DNA of 64,000 nucleotides from Robertmurraya andreesenii (GTDB taxonomy: Bacteria; Bacillota; Bacilli; Bacillales; Cytobacillaceae): assembly GCF_030813005.1 (NCBI RefSeq), contig NZ_JAUSTU010000013.1, positions 62,001 through 126,000 of the forward strand, read 5' to 3'. A program made the translations under genes and the position numbers. The notes beneath the pieces were generated by a model. It was not told where the DNA came from, searched no databases, and saw nothing but the letters and a program-made list of their open reading frames with translations. Below are positions 52,350 to 61,928 of this stretch, one piece after another; positions within the stretch are counted from its first letter, which is position 1; every line of letters starts with the position of its first letter.

Positions 52350-53315
52350 TCACTCTTGTTCGATCTCACTCTCCCACTCAAGCCTCCTTATACTTGTGGT
52401 TTGACAATACTGAAGCAGAGCTTGGGCTGCTTTAAGCTGGACTAGCTTTAAAGGAGAGCGATTGCCTCTCATTTGTTGAAACCATTTGTCATAGTTTCTT
52501 CGTTCAATAAATGTCGTATCATACGGAGCTGATGGGTAATCTAAATATCCATTTCGAGTTAGTACAATCTTTCGAATCGGCAGATCGATCTCATACATCT
52601 TAAGAATTCTCTTTACAATCTTTTCCGTTCGATTTAAGGCTAACAATGGGTTCAAGACTTTTTCTTCCTGCTGTTGGTTACGCTTAAGCCAGAAGCGCTC
52701 ATTCGAACCAACAAAGACAGCCATATCTTCCTTTTCCAAAAAAGATATGCACCAAACATCTGTTGGAGTGATAAGAATTGGCTCTACCTCCACCGGTGCT
52801 TTTTTGAGAAGAAAAATCGGATTGTACAGCACGAGATACGTGTCGGGAAACCGTTGTAGAAAATATTTAAGTCGGTTGTCAAAATAAAAGCTATTGTTTA
52901 CAAATGACTTTTCGGTTAAGGTGGTGCTCGCCCATTTCATTTGAAAACTAAAAAGTTGATCTAAAAAATGGTGCTTCAACTCTTCAAGGGAGTTTGGATA
53001 ATAAGTAATAGAGGGTGAAAATGAAAGAGAGGAAGGTTCATGTTCGTCGGGCAATTCCTCCTCTACCGGATCATTTTCCTGCTTCCCTCTTCTTAAAAAC
53101 CCCTTAATCTTATTGAAAAATGGTTCTTTTTCTTCTTCATACCAATCAGGCAAGCTTGGCTCCTCAAGAGTTGCCTCCGAACTGGTTGCTTGCTCCCAGG
53201 ATTGTTGAGTTTTTTCCCATTGCTGTTTTTTTAAGCGAACAAAGCGTGTTGGGTATGAAAAAATATCCTGCTCATATCGAGAAACATAATCCTGTAGTTT
53301 TATTAGTTGTCCCAT
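52350..53315 (-). CDS. NERD-like or hypothetical soluble protein
   Basis: 321 residues, soluble. N-terminal 60 residues basic and helical, 70-110 acidic low complexity (EEEKEPFFNKIKGFLRRGKQENDPVEEELPDE), then a folded domain (about 115-300) with DTYLVLYNPIFLLKK, PTDVWCISFLEKEDMAVFVGS, similar in pattern to NERD nuclease-related domains, although no catalytic residues can be identified with certainty. In the same unit as the lipid kinase (10 bp before it). Function not known. Confidence 0.6.
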   Translation of the reverse strand: MGQLIKLQDYVSRYEQDIFSYPTRFVRLKKQQWEKTQQSWEQATSSEATLEEPSLPDWYEEEKEPFFNKIKGFLRRGKQENDPVEEELPDEHEPSSLSFSPSITYYPNSLEELKHHFLDQLFSFQMKWASTTLTEKSFVNNSFYFDNRLKYFLQRFPDTYLVLYNPIFLLKKAPVEVEPILITPTDVWCISFLEKEDMAVFVGSNERFWLKRNQQQEEKVLNPLLALNRTEKIVKRILKMYEIDLPIRKIVLTRNGYLDYPSAPYDTTFIERRNYDKWFQQMRGNRSPLKLVQLKAAQALLQYCQTTSIRRLEWESEIEQE

Positions 53316-53333
53316 TCCTTTAACCTACCTTGT

Positions 53334-53888
53334 TTACTTGCTTAGGAGGAAAGTTTCCTTTACTTCGTATTTTGGAACCTTTTCCAAATGTGTTTCGTAT
53401 AGAACGACTTCACATGCGTGAAAATCTAGTATTTCAATTTTTTCTAAGAAGTCAGGCTTGAAAGAATTTGTTCCTGACCATCTCCGCGCTAACGTAATAT
53501 GAGGGTGAAATGGCCTTGTTTCAAGAATGAATCCGGACTTTTGACAAGCTTGGAATACTTGTCCACGCAGATGATGCAGATCCTGACTTTTTTCCGTCCC
53601 TGCCCAAAAAATTCTTGGAGAGTCGCTTTTTCCAAAAACCCCGAGATGATCAATCATTAAGGAAAATGAAGGCTGTGCAGTAACTGCCTTCCTAACGTAT
53701 TGAATGGAATCTAACAGCCTCTTTGGATCAGCATTTCCTAGAAAGGCAAGGGTGACATGATAATCCTCATGATGGACCCAGCTTTTAAATGGAAGTTCAT
53801 CCTTAAGGGAAGTACATATTTTTTGTAAATGAAGCTTTATTTCAACAGGCAATTTAAGCGCATAAAAATAATGTGTATTCCTTTCCAT
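53334..53888 (-). CDS. thpR: RNA 2',3'-cyclic phosphodiesterase (ThpR/LigT)
   Basis: 184 residues, 2H phosphoesterase: two HxTx motifs, HVTL (about 43-46) and HITL (about 128-131), about 85 residues apart, on a two-lobed fold. Hydrolyses 2',3'-cyclic phosphates at tRNA or nucleotide ends. AAAGGACG precedes the ATG. Confidence 0.9.
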   Translation of the reverse strand: MERNTHYFYALKLPVEIKLHLQKICTSLKDELPFKSWVHHEDYHVTLAFLGNADPKRLLDSIQYVRKAVTAQPSFSLMIDHLGVFGKSDSPRIFWAGTEKSQDLHHLRGQVFQACQKSGFILETRPFHPHITLARRWSGTNSFKPDFLEKIEILDFHACEVVLYETHLEKVPKYEVKETFLLSK

Positions 53889-54071
53889 TATATCGTCCTT
53901 TCCGCAAAACCTTTACATAATTCTAACAAATAAACGGATTCGAAGGAAAAAAACCGTATTAGTTGCTCGGAATAAACTGAATTCGTTATGATCATACGTA
54001 GCTTCGCTGTTAGATTTTCTTAATCAGGACAAAAATAATCGTATAATTCGTTTCTATGGGAGGAAACAAGG

Positions 54072-55004
54072 ATGAAGGTTGTTGACAATATCTCCGATTT
54101 AATAGGAGACACACCATTAGTAAAATTAAATCGTCTTGCTCCAGAGAACGGAGCTTCCGTATATTTAAAGCTAGAGTATTTTAACCCGAGCAGAAGTGTC
54201 AAAGACCGTGCTGCCTATAATATGATGATCGATGCCGAGAAAAAGGGACTTCTCGTCAAAGGCTCTACGATTATTGAACCGACGAGCGGCAACACTGGAA
54301 TCGGAATCGCAATGAATGCTGCGGCAAGAGGATATCGAGCCATTCTAGTCATGCCAGATACGATGACAAAGGAGAGAATTAATATATTGAAGGCTTATGG
54401 GGCGGAGGTTGTCCTCACACCTGGGGACGAAAAAATGCCTGGCTCCATCAGGAAAGCCGAGGAGCTGGCAGCAGAAATCCCGAACAGCTTTATCCCAATG
54501 CAATTTGAAAATGAAGCCAATCCTGACGCCCATCGTCATTCGACGGCATTAGAAATCATCGAGGCGATGAAGGAAATTGGCAAACCCTTAAAGGCATTTG
54601 TGGCAACGGCTGGTACGGGCGGAACAATAACGGGTACGGGTGAGGTACTGAAGAAGCATTATGACGGACTTCAAGTTCATGTCGTGGAGCCGGCAGGATC
54701 ACCTGTCTTATCTGGAGGAAAGCCTGGGAAGCATAAGCTGGTCGGCACGAGTCCAGGTTTTATTCCAGATACTTTGAATACGAACGTCTATGATCATATC
54801 CACAAAATTGAAGATGAGGATGCCTACGATATCACCCGACGCCTTGCCAAAGAGGAAGGCATCCTAGTTGGTCCCTCATCTGGTGCAGCTTGCTATGCCG
54901 CCATTCAGGTGGCCAAAACCCTTAAGCCTGGTGAAGTGGTCGTTTGTATGACCGCGGATACAGGAGAACGTTATTTATCTAGTGACTTATTTCAATTTGA
55001 ATAG
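54072..55004 (+). CDS. ytkP: Cysteine synthase-like PLP protein (YtkP)
   Basis: 310 residues, CysK/beta-family PLP fold. PLP Lys44 in NPSRSVKDRAAYN, phosphate loop TSGNTGIG near 77, TAGTGGTITGTGE near 177 and SSGAAC at 271. Resembles O-acetylserine sulfhydrylase, but whether it makes cysteine in vivo cannot be told; B. subtilis YtkP has no strong activity assigned. Divergent from thpR. Confidence 0.9.
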   Translation: MKVVDNISDLIGDTPLVKLNRLAPENGASVYLKLEYFNPSRSVKDRAAYNMMIDAEKKGLLVKGSTIIEPTSGNTGIGIAMNAAARGYRAILVMPDTMTKERINILKAYGAEVVLTPGDEKMPGSIRKAEELAAEIPNSFIPMQFENEANPDAHRHSTALEIIEAMKEIGKPLKAFVATAGTGGTITGTGEVLKKHYDGLQVHVVEPAGSPVLSGGKPGKHKLVGTSPGFIPDTLNTNVYDHIHKIEDEDAYDITRRLAKEEGILVGPSSGAACYAAIQVAKTLKPGEVVVCMTADTGERYLSSDLFQFE

Positions 55005-55010
55005 TGCACA

Positions 55011-55040
55011 AAAGGAATCGTTCACGGGAACGATTCCTTT
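55011..55040. terminator. Bidirectional terminator between ytkP and pepV
   Basis: AAAGGAATCGTTC (55011-55023) and GAACGATTCCTTT (55028-55040), 13 perfect pairs with a 4-base loop, followed by TTG/TTTAG. Confidence 0.9.
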
Positions 55041-55048
55041 TTGTTTAG

Positions 55049-56464
55049 TTATTTCACCAGCTCATAAATCGCTTGTGCATAGATGGCTGTTGCCTTTAGC
55101 AGGTCATCGATCATCATATATTCATCCTTCTGATGGGCAACATCCTCTCTTCCAGGAAAAAGAGGTCCGAAAGCAACACCCGACTTCAATGAACGTGCAT
55201 AGGTGCCTCCACCAATGGATAGCAATTCTGCTTTGTCACCTGTTTGTTCCTCATATACCTTTTTTAGAGTCTGCACGAGGAAGTCTTTCTCGTCGACATG
55301 ATGTGGCTTCGAATTGGAGAAGCCTTCAATGACAAAGCCTTCTTTTGCAATTGTTGCTTTTAGCGTTTCTTTCGTTTTTTCTATATCTGTTGTAACGGGG
55401 TAACGCATCGTGAAACCAAGTGCTCCACCTGATTCCTTGCTGTATGAAAGCTTCCCTGCATTCAATGTCAAATCTCCGGTAATCTCATCAGAATAAGCAA
55501 TTCCTAAGGCACGTCCACGGGAATCCTGATACAAGTATTTCTTCACAAAGCCAAAATAACGCGCAGCATTCCCATCGATGCCTGCATCAGCCAAGAAACA
55601 TGCTAAGAAAATGCCGGCATTTTTCCCATTATCCGGCTCCATCCCATGGGCGGAAATTCCTTCCACCTCAAGAACAAGCTTTCCTTCATTCATGTCATGC
55701 TTTCCTTTAAGACCCTTTTCAGCAAGAAAAGCCTTAAAGCTTTTAACGAAGGGGGACATGTCCCCGGAAGCAACAAGTGTAGCCGTAGCAAAGTCGGGGA
55801 CCATATTGTATCTTCGTCCTGACTCAAATGACACAACCTCAATCCCACTCTCGCTGTTTGCAGTGCTAGGCTTTTGTACCATATCAAAATCGGCGATTCC
55901 TTTTTCCGCATATATAATTGGAAAATCAGCATCAGGAGCAAATCCGAACGTCGGCATTTCTTCATTCTCGAAATAGTGATCGACACAGCGCCAATTACTT
56001 TCCTCATCTGTTCCAATAATCATTCGAACCCGACGATTCAAAGGGTACCCAAGCTCCTTCACAATTTTCATCGCATAGTAAGCTGCCATCGTCGGTCCCT
56101 TGTCATCAATGGCCCCACGTGCAAAAATTTTCCCATCACGAATTTCTGCTCCATATGGATCGCTTGTCCAGCCATCCCCCTCAGGCACGACATCAACATG
56201 GCAAAGAATACCGAGTAGCTCTTCACCTTGGCCAAACTCCAAATGACCCGCGAGGTTCCCTACATTTTTCGCGGTAAACCCATCCTTCTCTCCTAAATCA
56301 AGCATAAATTGTAGCGCTTCCTTCACCCCTTCTCCCAGTGGGGCCTCAGGCGCACTATGCTCCTCATCTAATACACTTTTAATCCTCAATAAATTCTGTG
56401 TATCCTTAATCAGTGCTTCCTTTCGAGCAAGCACTTCCTTCATCCAATCAATTTGACTCAACAT
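55049..56464 (-). CDS. pepV: Dipeptidase PepV
   Basis: M20-family zinc dipeptidase, about 471 residues. Metal and catalytic motifs: LCHVDVVPEGDGW near 88, GAIDDKGPTMAAYYA near 118, GTDEESNWRC near 152, and a C-terminal GGGTYAR near 443. Frees amino acids from dipeptides. The ATG at 56464 follows AGGAGGAGATCG. Matches YtjP of B. subtilis. Confidence 0.94.
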   Translation of the reverse strand: MLSQIDWMKEVLARKEALIKDTQNLLRIKSVLDEEHSAPEAPLGEGVKEALQFMLDLGEKDGFTAKNVGNLAGHLEFGQGEELLGILCHVDVVPEGDGWTSDPYGAEIRDGKIFARGAIDDKGPTMAAYYAMKIVKELGYPLNRRVRMIIGTDEESNWRCVDHYFENEEMPTFGFAPDADFPIIYAEKGIADFDMVQKPSTANSESGIEVVSFESGRRYNMVPDFATATLVASGDMSPFVKSFKAFLAEKGLKGKHDMNEGKLVLEVEGISAHGMEPDNGKNAGIFLACFLADAGIDGNAARYFGFVKKYLYQDSRGRALGIAYSDEITGDLTLNAGKLSYSKESGGALGFTMRYPVTTDIEKTKETLKATIAKEGFVIEGFSNSKPHHVDEKDFLVQTLKKVYEEQTGDKAELLSIGGGTYARSLKSGVAFGPLFPGREDVAHQKDEYMMIDDLLKATAIYAQAIYELVK

Positions 56465-56474
56465 CGATCTCCTC

Positions 56475-57650
56475 CTATGTAAGTATCGCAAATACTCGGT
56501 ATATCCATAATCCTACACCAACAATCGCTCCAATGAAAATAATAGATAAAACATATAATACTGTGAGCATTCTTCTTTTTGCGGAGAAATAGGAATCATG
56601 ATCATGGTATTTTTTTGTGAGAGGGTGTGAAAGCACGATTCTCTCCCATGATCCTTCTAACCAAATCCACATCATGAATAAAAACCCGCCGAAAATAATG
56701 GCTTTGATCCAATAAGGTGGTACAACAATGAGAGCCACAGAGGTCACAGAGCTGATTTGAAAATAGGTCAAAATATAGGAGCTGTTACGGATAAATACCT
56801 TCAGATACAACTCTATAAAGCCATTTCTTGACGTCCTTTTATTAAAGAGTTGATAGGAATTCCGAAACAGCCACGGCTTTTTCCTTGAAAATACCTTTGG
56901 TTTTTCAATATCATACGAAACTTGATAAATCGCATTGACCAGCTTCAGCTTCTCTTCCCTTTCACTTGCTAATTCTAGTTCAAACAGCGAGTTCTTTTTT
57001 AACAATGGGTGGTAGAGTGTAATTCCAAGCATCCCTATTAGAAGACTAAATATAATAAAAACAATATTCCCTTCTGTCCAAAAACCAGATATATGGTACG
57101 TCCCTATGCAAACGAGCACAAACAAGACGATCGTCACAAGGATTCGGATGGTCTTGAACTCGATTTTTTTCAGCTGAAGGTTCACATACATAAGGAAATA
57201 TTTCGTGCCTAGTAAATATAGGAATAAGCTTAGAGCATGTAACCATGAAAGCTTATAATGCTGAATCATGAATGGAAGTAAAAGCCCAACAGCCAGTATA
57301 CTTAGCAAGGCCTGATATAGGACCGAATACCAAAATCCCCACTTTTTCATGCCAAGGAACAAACGGCTATTTTTCATTAGGAAGACCTTATCCGCCTCAT
57401 CCGTATACATTCGATAGGCACCACTCCAGGCAAATAACGAGCCCAAAACAAAGAACATGCTCAAGGGCACCCATTCAATCCATCCAGGAACCGCCTCCAC
57501 CCACCAGGAGCGATACATGAAGAAAAAGATCGCTATTGCTGGAATAATCAAATATAACCAAATGGTCCAATCCGCAATAGAACGAAAAACCTTAAATTGA
57601 TAATGCCAATCTCTGAGCATTCGTCGCCAAAATAGATGAAAACTACTCAT
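56475..57650 (-). CDS. EcsB-like ABC transporter permease
   Basis: 391 residues with about nine transmembrane segments. N-terminal FHLFWRRMLRDWHYQFKVFRSIADWTIWLYL is typical of EcsB. The EcsAB pair in B. subtilis affects secretion, competence and intramembrane proteolysis. Its first ATG overlaps the ATPase gene by 8 bp, hence one operon. It is a paralogue, since ecsAB in B. subtilis sits elsewhere. Confidence 0.85.
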   Translation of the reverse strand: MSSFHLFWRRMLRDWHYQFKVFRSIADWTIWLYLIIPAIAIFFFMYRSWWVEAVPGWIEWVPLSMFFVLGSLFAWSGAYRMYTDEADKVFLMKNSRLFLGMKKWGFWYSVLYQALLSILAVGLLLPFMIQHYKLSWLHALSLFLYLLGTKYFLMYVNLQLKKIEFKTIRILVTIVLFVLVCIGTYHISGFWTEGNIVFIIFSLLIGMLGITLYHPLLKKNSLFELELASEREEKLKLVNAIYQVSYDIEKPKVFSRKKPWLFRNSYQLFNKRTSRNGFIELYLKVFIRNSSYILTYFQISSVTSVALIVVPPYWIKAIIFGGFLFMMWIWLEGSWERIVLSHPLTKKYHDHDSYFSAKRRMLTVLYVLSIIFIGAIVGVGLWIYRVFAILT

Positions 57651-58356
57651 GGGCTTGTCCCTCTGCTATTTGGTGAAAGCAGTCAAACAGAGAGCCACCC
57701 ACTAGCCCGCATTGCTGCTGGATTTCCTCCAAAGTTCCTGACGCTGCAAGAATCCCTTCATTGACAAGGAGGAACCGGTCACACACCTTCTCTGCTGTAT
57801 CAAGGACATGAGTGGACATCATGATCCCTACCCCACGTTTCCGTTCCTCCTCAATTGAGGTGAGAAGAAGCTTTACCGCACTCGGGTCAAGACCGATAAA
57901 TGGCTCATCAATGATATAGACAGCTGGTCTCGTTACAAGTGCTAAAATAATCATCGCTTTTTGCTGCATCCCTTTTGAGAACGTAGAAGGCAGCTGATGC
58001 TCAACTTCCTTCAGCTTATATAACCTAAGAAGCTCCTCAACCTCCCGTTTATACCTATCCTGGTCCAATTCCTCCACAGCAGCAACAAAATCCAAATGCT
58101 CCCTTAAGGTCAATTCATCGTAAAATATCGGTCGTTCGGGTATATATGCATATTTTTCGGGATGCTCGAAGCGAATTTCTCCTTCTTTAAATTCCATTAA
58201 TCCAAGGATCGTCTTAATCGTCGTACTTTTCCCGGCACCATTCGGACCAATTAGCCCGATTAACTCTCCTTTACTCAATGAGAATTGAATATCCCTGATA
58301 ATCGCCTTTTCTTTTTCATATCCTGCTTTTTTGATGTCAACTGATAATAGATTCAT
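57643..58356 (-). CDS. EcsA-like ABC transporter ATP-binding protein
   Basis: 237 residues, ABC ATPase: Walker A GPNGAGKST near 36, signature FSKGMQQKA (LSGGQ-equivalent) near 127, Walker B VYIIDEPFIGLD near 150, H-loop STHVL near 184. The TFSKGM form of the signature is typical of EcsA. Partner of the permease downstream. Confidence 0.92.
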   Translation of the reverse strand: MNLLSVDIKKAGYEKEKAIIRDIQFSLSKGELIGLIGPNGAGKSTTIKTILGLMEFKEGEIRFEHPEKYAYIPERPIFYDELTLREHLDFVAAVEELDQDRYKREVEELLRLYKLKEVEHQLPSTFSKGMQQKAMIILALVTRPAVYIIDEPFIGLDPSAVKLLLTSIEEERKRGVGIMMSTHVLDTAEKVCDRFLLVNEGILAASGTLEEIQQQCGLVGGSLFDCFHQIAEGQAHE

Positions 58357-58605
58357 TGTCTCTCCTCCACACCATTAATACGAATAAATGGGGCAAAAGT
58401 TTTATAAAAAGGCTCTTTTCTCAAACATTGTTGCTTTTAAACAACAAATAATCGAAGAAAACGATGTTTGATGCAGTCTATCTGTAGAAACTACGGAGAA
58501 AAGTGCTGCTCAATCTATGCGTATCGCACACCTAATATGAAACGGAATGGCCGGTATTAAGGACATTCCAGAACCATAATCCGTGCGAAAACAGCCAATA
58601 AAAAT

Positions 58606-58637
58606 GAAAAAAGCTACCCAAAAAGGATAGCTCAAAA
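58606..58637 (-). terminator. Terminator of the M48-ankyrin gene
   Basis: AAAGCTACCC and GGATAGCTC form a short hairpin (with one mismatch), reading T-rich on the minus strand. Weak but rightly placed 4 bp past the stop. Confidence 0.5.
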
Positions 58638-58640
58638 TCA

Positions 58641-59915
58641 TTATTCCATCTCTAATAGCTTGATAATCTCTTCATTTTCATACTCAACCGCATAATCATA
58701 GGCCGTGGCTCCAGTTGAATCCTTAACCGTTGGGTCAGCTCCATGCGCTAACAGTAGCTTGACCATCTCTACATCATCCGAAAACACTGCACTCATTAGT
58801 GGGGTAGTCTCATAGGTATCGATTGTATTAGGATCGGCCCCCTTCTCAAGCAGGTCCTCGGCGGCCTCGTAGTTTGCATAACTAACTGCCCAGTGAAGAG
58901 CGGTTGTCCCATCACTATCCACCTCATTAATATCGACCCCATCTTCGATTAAAGAATGAATCTTATCGACATCATTATCCATCGCTGCATTCATTAAGGG
59001 AGTCGTCCCTTCTATTTCCATGGCTAAGTCAGAGAATAGGTCGAGTTTCTCCACAGCCTTTACCGTGAAAAATAACCCTGCCCCGACGATAAACACCGCC
59101 AGAACCGACACACCTAATCCAAGCCAAACTCTTCCCTTTGGCTCCTTCAGCTCAATCGTTGTTTCAGGAGCATAGCATTTCTTTAATTCATATACACGCT
59201 TTGGCAAATGCGGATGGGTAGACAGCTTTTCGTTCAGCCACACAAAAAATCCCGCTTCCGTCTGTAGCTGCTTCATATAGACCTCATGATTTACCTTAGA
59301 ATAGAGCTCCTTCCCAATCGCCAGCATTAATAAGCCGTTCGTAGCCGCCTCCAAGGATTGAATATAATAGGTGGCATAACGATCACAGGTATACTCACAA
59401 GCTCTTAAATAGGCATTTCCCAAAAAGGGCACCCACATCGCAGGCAAAATCAATAGACTAATAAGGACATGCTTCCGTTTTAAATGAGCAAACTCATGGG
59501 CAAGCACAAATAGAACTTCCTTTTCCCCATTCTTCTCAATCAGATCAAATATACCTGAATATAAAACGACCATATCCTTCATAAAAAACCTAGTCGCAAA
59601 AGCATTCAGCATTCCCTCAGACTCCATGACATAAATATCTGGGATTTTGCTGAGCCCCATATCCTTGGCAACCACCATTGCCTTCTGATAAAGCTCAGGA
59701 AACTGTTCCTCACTTAACCGTACTCCGTTTCGGCGAATCCCACCAACATACAGGCCATGCAATACAACTGAAAAGAAAATGATAAAAGCAATGACAAATA
59801 AACCAATAATAGAAAAAGTTAAAAATAAATACGTTAAGATGCTAAAAAGAAGAACAAGTGCAAAGTAAATTGTTTCTTTACGATGGACGAGTTGGTTTTC
59901 AATCGTAGGTTCCAA
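58641..59915 (-). CDS. M48 metalloprotease fused to ankyrin repeats
   Basis: 424 residues. N-terminal part is a HtpX/Ste24-type membrane protease: two transmembrane helices (about 16-52), HEFAH zinc motif at 140-144 with the third ligand in the ACEYTCDRYA segment near 175, two further helices (around 150-170 and 268-290). Residues 300-424 are four ankyrin repeats (TPLMNAAMDNDVDKIHSLIEDGVD and similar). TTG start at 59915 behind AAGGAAG; no nearby ATG in frame. Ankyrin modules on a quality-control protease may choose substrates or partners. Stand-alone gene. Confidence 0.9.
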   Translation of the reverse strand: MEPTIENQLVHRKETIYFALVLLFSILTYLFLTFSIIGLFVIAFIIFFSVVLHGLYVGGIRRNGVRLSEEQFPELYQKAMVVAKDMGLSKIPDIYVMESEGMLNAFATRFFMKDMVVLYSGIFDLIEKNGEKEVLFVLAHEFAHLKRKHVLISLLILPAMWVPFLGNAYLRACEYTCDRYATYYIQSLEAATNGLLMLAIGKELYSKVNHEVYMKQLQTEAGFFVWLNEKLSTHPHLPKRVYELKKCYAPETTIELKEPKGRVWLGLGVSVLAVFIVGAGLFFTVKAVEKLDLFSDLAMEIEGTTPLMNAAMDNDVDKIHSLIEDGVDINEVDSDGTTALHWAVSYANYEAAEDLLEKGADPNTIDTYETTPLMSAVFSDDVEMVKLLLAHGADPTVKDSTGATAYDYAVEYENEEIIKLLEME

Positions 59916-60322
59916 ATCATTTTCTTCCTTTCCATTTTTAGTCCAAACTAAGTTTTTATTATAGCTTAGAAAAACAAACTCAGATACAGGAAATTATTGT
60001 CCTATTTAGAAAATATTCAAATTTTATTCATAATTGGCTCGTCCCCCTCCATAAGTATTACTAGGCTTTAGGAAAGAAGGTGATAATACTTTAACCCACT
60101 TTAAAATGTAAAAGTTATATTACATTAATTCATCAAAGTAGAAATTATTTGAAAATAGGTTTACAATTAGTCTATAAGGTTAAACATGTTAATAGGGCTT
60201 TGGAATAAAACGATAAAGGGGTTGTCTAGGGCAGAAGATTACATATAAGGAGAAAAACCTCTCAAATACATGTCAGTCGTAGGATATGCCACAGGTTTGA
60301 AAAAAGGATAGGGAGTGGTTCT
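59916..60322. other. Divergent spacer between the M48 protease gene and ytzE
   Basis: 407 bp, AT-rich. It holds the leader regions of two diverging genes but no promoter that is convincing, and no hairpin of note. Nothing else seen. Confidence 0.4.
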
Positions 60323-60544
60323 TTGAAACCTTCAACTAACCGAATGTTAAACCGAATCAAATCCGTCTATATGTTTATTAATCAAAAAGGAACTGTAACG
60401 ACACAAGAACTTGTAGAGGAATTTGGTATAACTCCTCGGACTATTCAACGAGATTTGAATGTCCTTGCTTATAACGACTTAGTGGTAAGCCCGAGCCGAG
60501 GCAAATGGACAACAACCAAAAAGAAAGTAAAATTGACATCATAA
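60323..60544 (+). CDS. ytzE: YtzE, small DeoR-type HTH protein
   Basis: 73 residues, just a winged helix: NRIKSVYMFINQKGTVTTQELVEEFGITPRTIQRDLNVLAYNDL. It lacks the sugar-sensing domain of full DeoR regulators, as YtzE of B. subtilis does. TTG start at 60323 behind AGGGAGTGG. Followed by a terminator; beside the pseudouridine synthase gene. Confidence 0.9.
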   Translation: MKPSTNRMLNRIKSVYMFINQKGTVTTQELVEEFGITPRTIQRDLNVLAYNDLVVSPSRGKWTTTKKKVKLTS

Positions 60545-60557
60545 TGACGTAAAATTT

Positions 60558-60586
60558 AAAATCGCCTTCATATTTGAAGGCGATTT
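60558..60586. terminator. Bidirectional terminator between ytzE and ytzG
   Basis: AAATCGCCTTCA (60558-60570) and TGAAGGCGATTT (60575-60586), 12 perfect pairs with a 4-base loop, followed by CCTTAT. Confidence 0.9.
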
Positions 60587-60588
60587 CC

Positions 60589-61308
60589 TTATAGAGACTC
60601 ATATTCTGTAAGACTTTTGATTTCCTCTGCGGTTAATTCTCGATATTCTCCAAGCTCAAGGGATTCATCTAACTCAAGAGGCCCCATTGATAGTCTCTTT
60701 AAATAAACTACTCTCTTCCCGACCGCTTCAAACATCCTCTTTACTTGGTGGAATTTCCCTTCTGTAATCGTCAATTCAATATCGGAATGGATGCCTGATT
60801 TTAGGATTTTTAGCTCTCCAGGCTTCGTTTCATATCCATCATCTAAGGTAACGCCTTGTTTAAAAGCCTTTACATCTTCCTCCGTTACCTCCTGATCAAT
60901 CACGGCAAAGTAGGTTTTTGGTACATGCTTTTTGGGAGAAAGCAGGCGGTGGGCCAGCTGTCCATCATTGGTCAAGAGAAGCAGCCCTTCTGTATCCTTA
61001 TCCAATCTTCCAACGGGAAAAGGAGAATAAACTGCATCCTCCATTTCTAGGAGATCAACCACAGTTTTATCATAGTTGTCCTCGGTGGCAGATATGACCC
61101 CTGGCGGCTTATTCATCATCAAGTAAATAAACTCCTTGTATTCAATCACCTCACCATGTAAGGTAACTGTGTCTTTTTCTGGATCCACATGCTGTTTGGC
61201 ATCCTTCACCATCATGTCATTTATTTTAACAGCGCCATCCTTTAACAGCTTCTTAACCTCTTTTCGACTGCCAAAGCCTAGGTTGGCAAGCATTTTATCA
61301 ATTCTCAT
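60589..61308 (-). CDS. ytzG: 16S rRNA pseudouridine synthase (RsuA family)
   Basis: 239 residues: N-terminal S4 domain (RIDKMLANLGFGSRKEVKKLLKDGAVKIN) and a pseudouridine synthase domain with the catalytic Asp in GRLDKDTEGLLLLT near 101. RsuA makes pseudouridine 516 in 16S rRNA; exact position in this family member not certain. GGAGGATAAAG precedes the ATG. Confidence 0.93.
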   Translation of the reverse strand: MRIDKMLANLGFGSRKEVKKLLKDGAVKINDMMVKDAKQHVDPEKDTVTLHGEVIEYKEFIYLMMNKPPGVISATEDNYDKTVVDLLEMEDAVYSPFPVGRLDKDTEGLLLLTNDGQLAHRLLSPKKHVPKTYFAVIDQEVTEEDVKAFKQGVTLDDGYETKPGELKILKSGIHSDIELTITEGKFHQVKRMFEAVGKRVVYLKRLSMGPLELDESLELGEYRELTAEEIKSLTEYESL

Positions 61309-61518
61309 CTTTATCCTCCATTCTCCTTCTTAACGTAATGGCCGGTATAGGACCATTACAATCGCAACAAACGTTATGAAGCAGCCTTCTTAAATGGGCA
61401 TTAGCCCTTACACTCCATCAAACTCATCATAGACTGATATCACGGCTATACGCTTGTAGCCCTTCACAGGAAATCGCTATTCTAATCACCACATTTTTCT
61501 CTCAAGGAGGTGAATGGC

Positions 61519-61734
61519 ATGTATTATTATCGACAACAAGGTCAGGGTCAAGGACAAGGTCAAAGCCACTTTTTTCCAGGAGTTCCTGGTTTTCCTGGTG
61601 GTGGAGCAAATGTGAACCAGCGCCTAGATAGATTAGAGCGTCAAGTAGATAGACTCGATCGTGAGGTAGACCGTTTAAACAGAAGGCTAAATCGAATCGA
61701 ACGACGCCTTGGCATAACGGGTAGTAACTTCTAA
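61519..61734 (+). CDS. Gln/Gly-rich coiled-coil small protein
   Basis: About 71 residues: YYYRQQGQGQGQGQSHFFPG then PGFPGGG, followed by a heptad-like RLDRLERQVDRLDREVDRLNRRLNRIERRLG coiled coil. The ATG at 61519 lies 6 bases after AAGGAGGTG, so an earlier GTG within that site is not the start. Gene of this type often act in spore coat or surface assembly, but this is only by composition. Family not recognised. Confidence 0.6.
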   Translation: MYYYRQQGQGQGQGQSHFFPGVPGFPGGGANVNQRLDRLERQVDRLDREVDRLNRRLNRIERRLGITGSNF

Positions 61735-61784
61735 GGGTATACATGAAAGAAATTCCATCAATTTTCTGGCTCTATTAATGAACC

Positions 61785-61877
61785 GCCTTATACGTGTACG
61801 TTCACTAAGTTATTCGTACCGAATAAAACCCGTTCACGCACACGTATAAGGCTAAAATCGACAGTGTCTATTAACAC
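61785..61877 (+). repeat. Hairpin repeat element, copy 5 (C type)
   Basis: Outer stem GCCTTATACGTGT (61785-61797) with ACACGTATAAGGC (61840-61852); inner stem TTATTCG/CGAATAA as in copy 2; right flank TAAAATCGACAGTGTCTATTAACA. Lies just downstream of the ytgP terminator. Confidence 0.88.
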
Positions 61878-61884
61878 AGCCTCT

Positions 61885-61916
61885 AAAAAATAGGTCTCCG
61901 CTTGTTGCGGGGACCT
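61885..61916 (-). terminator. Terminator of ytgP
   Basis: On the minus strand AGGTCCCCGC (61916-61907) pairs with GCGGAGACCT (61901-61892), one mismatch, 5-base loop, followed by A then TTTTTT (to 61885). Confidence 0.8.
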
Positions 61917-61928
61917 GTTTCATGAAGG

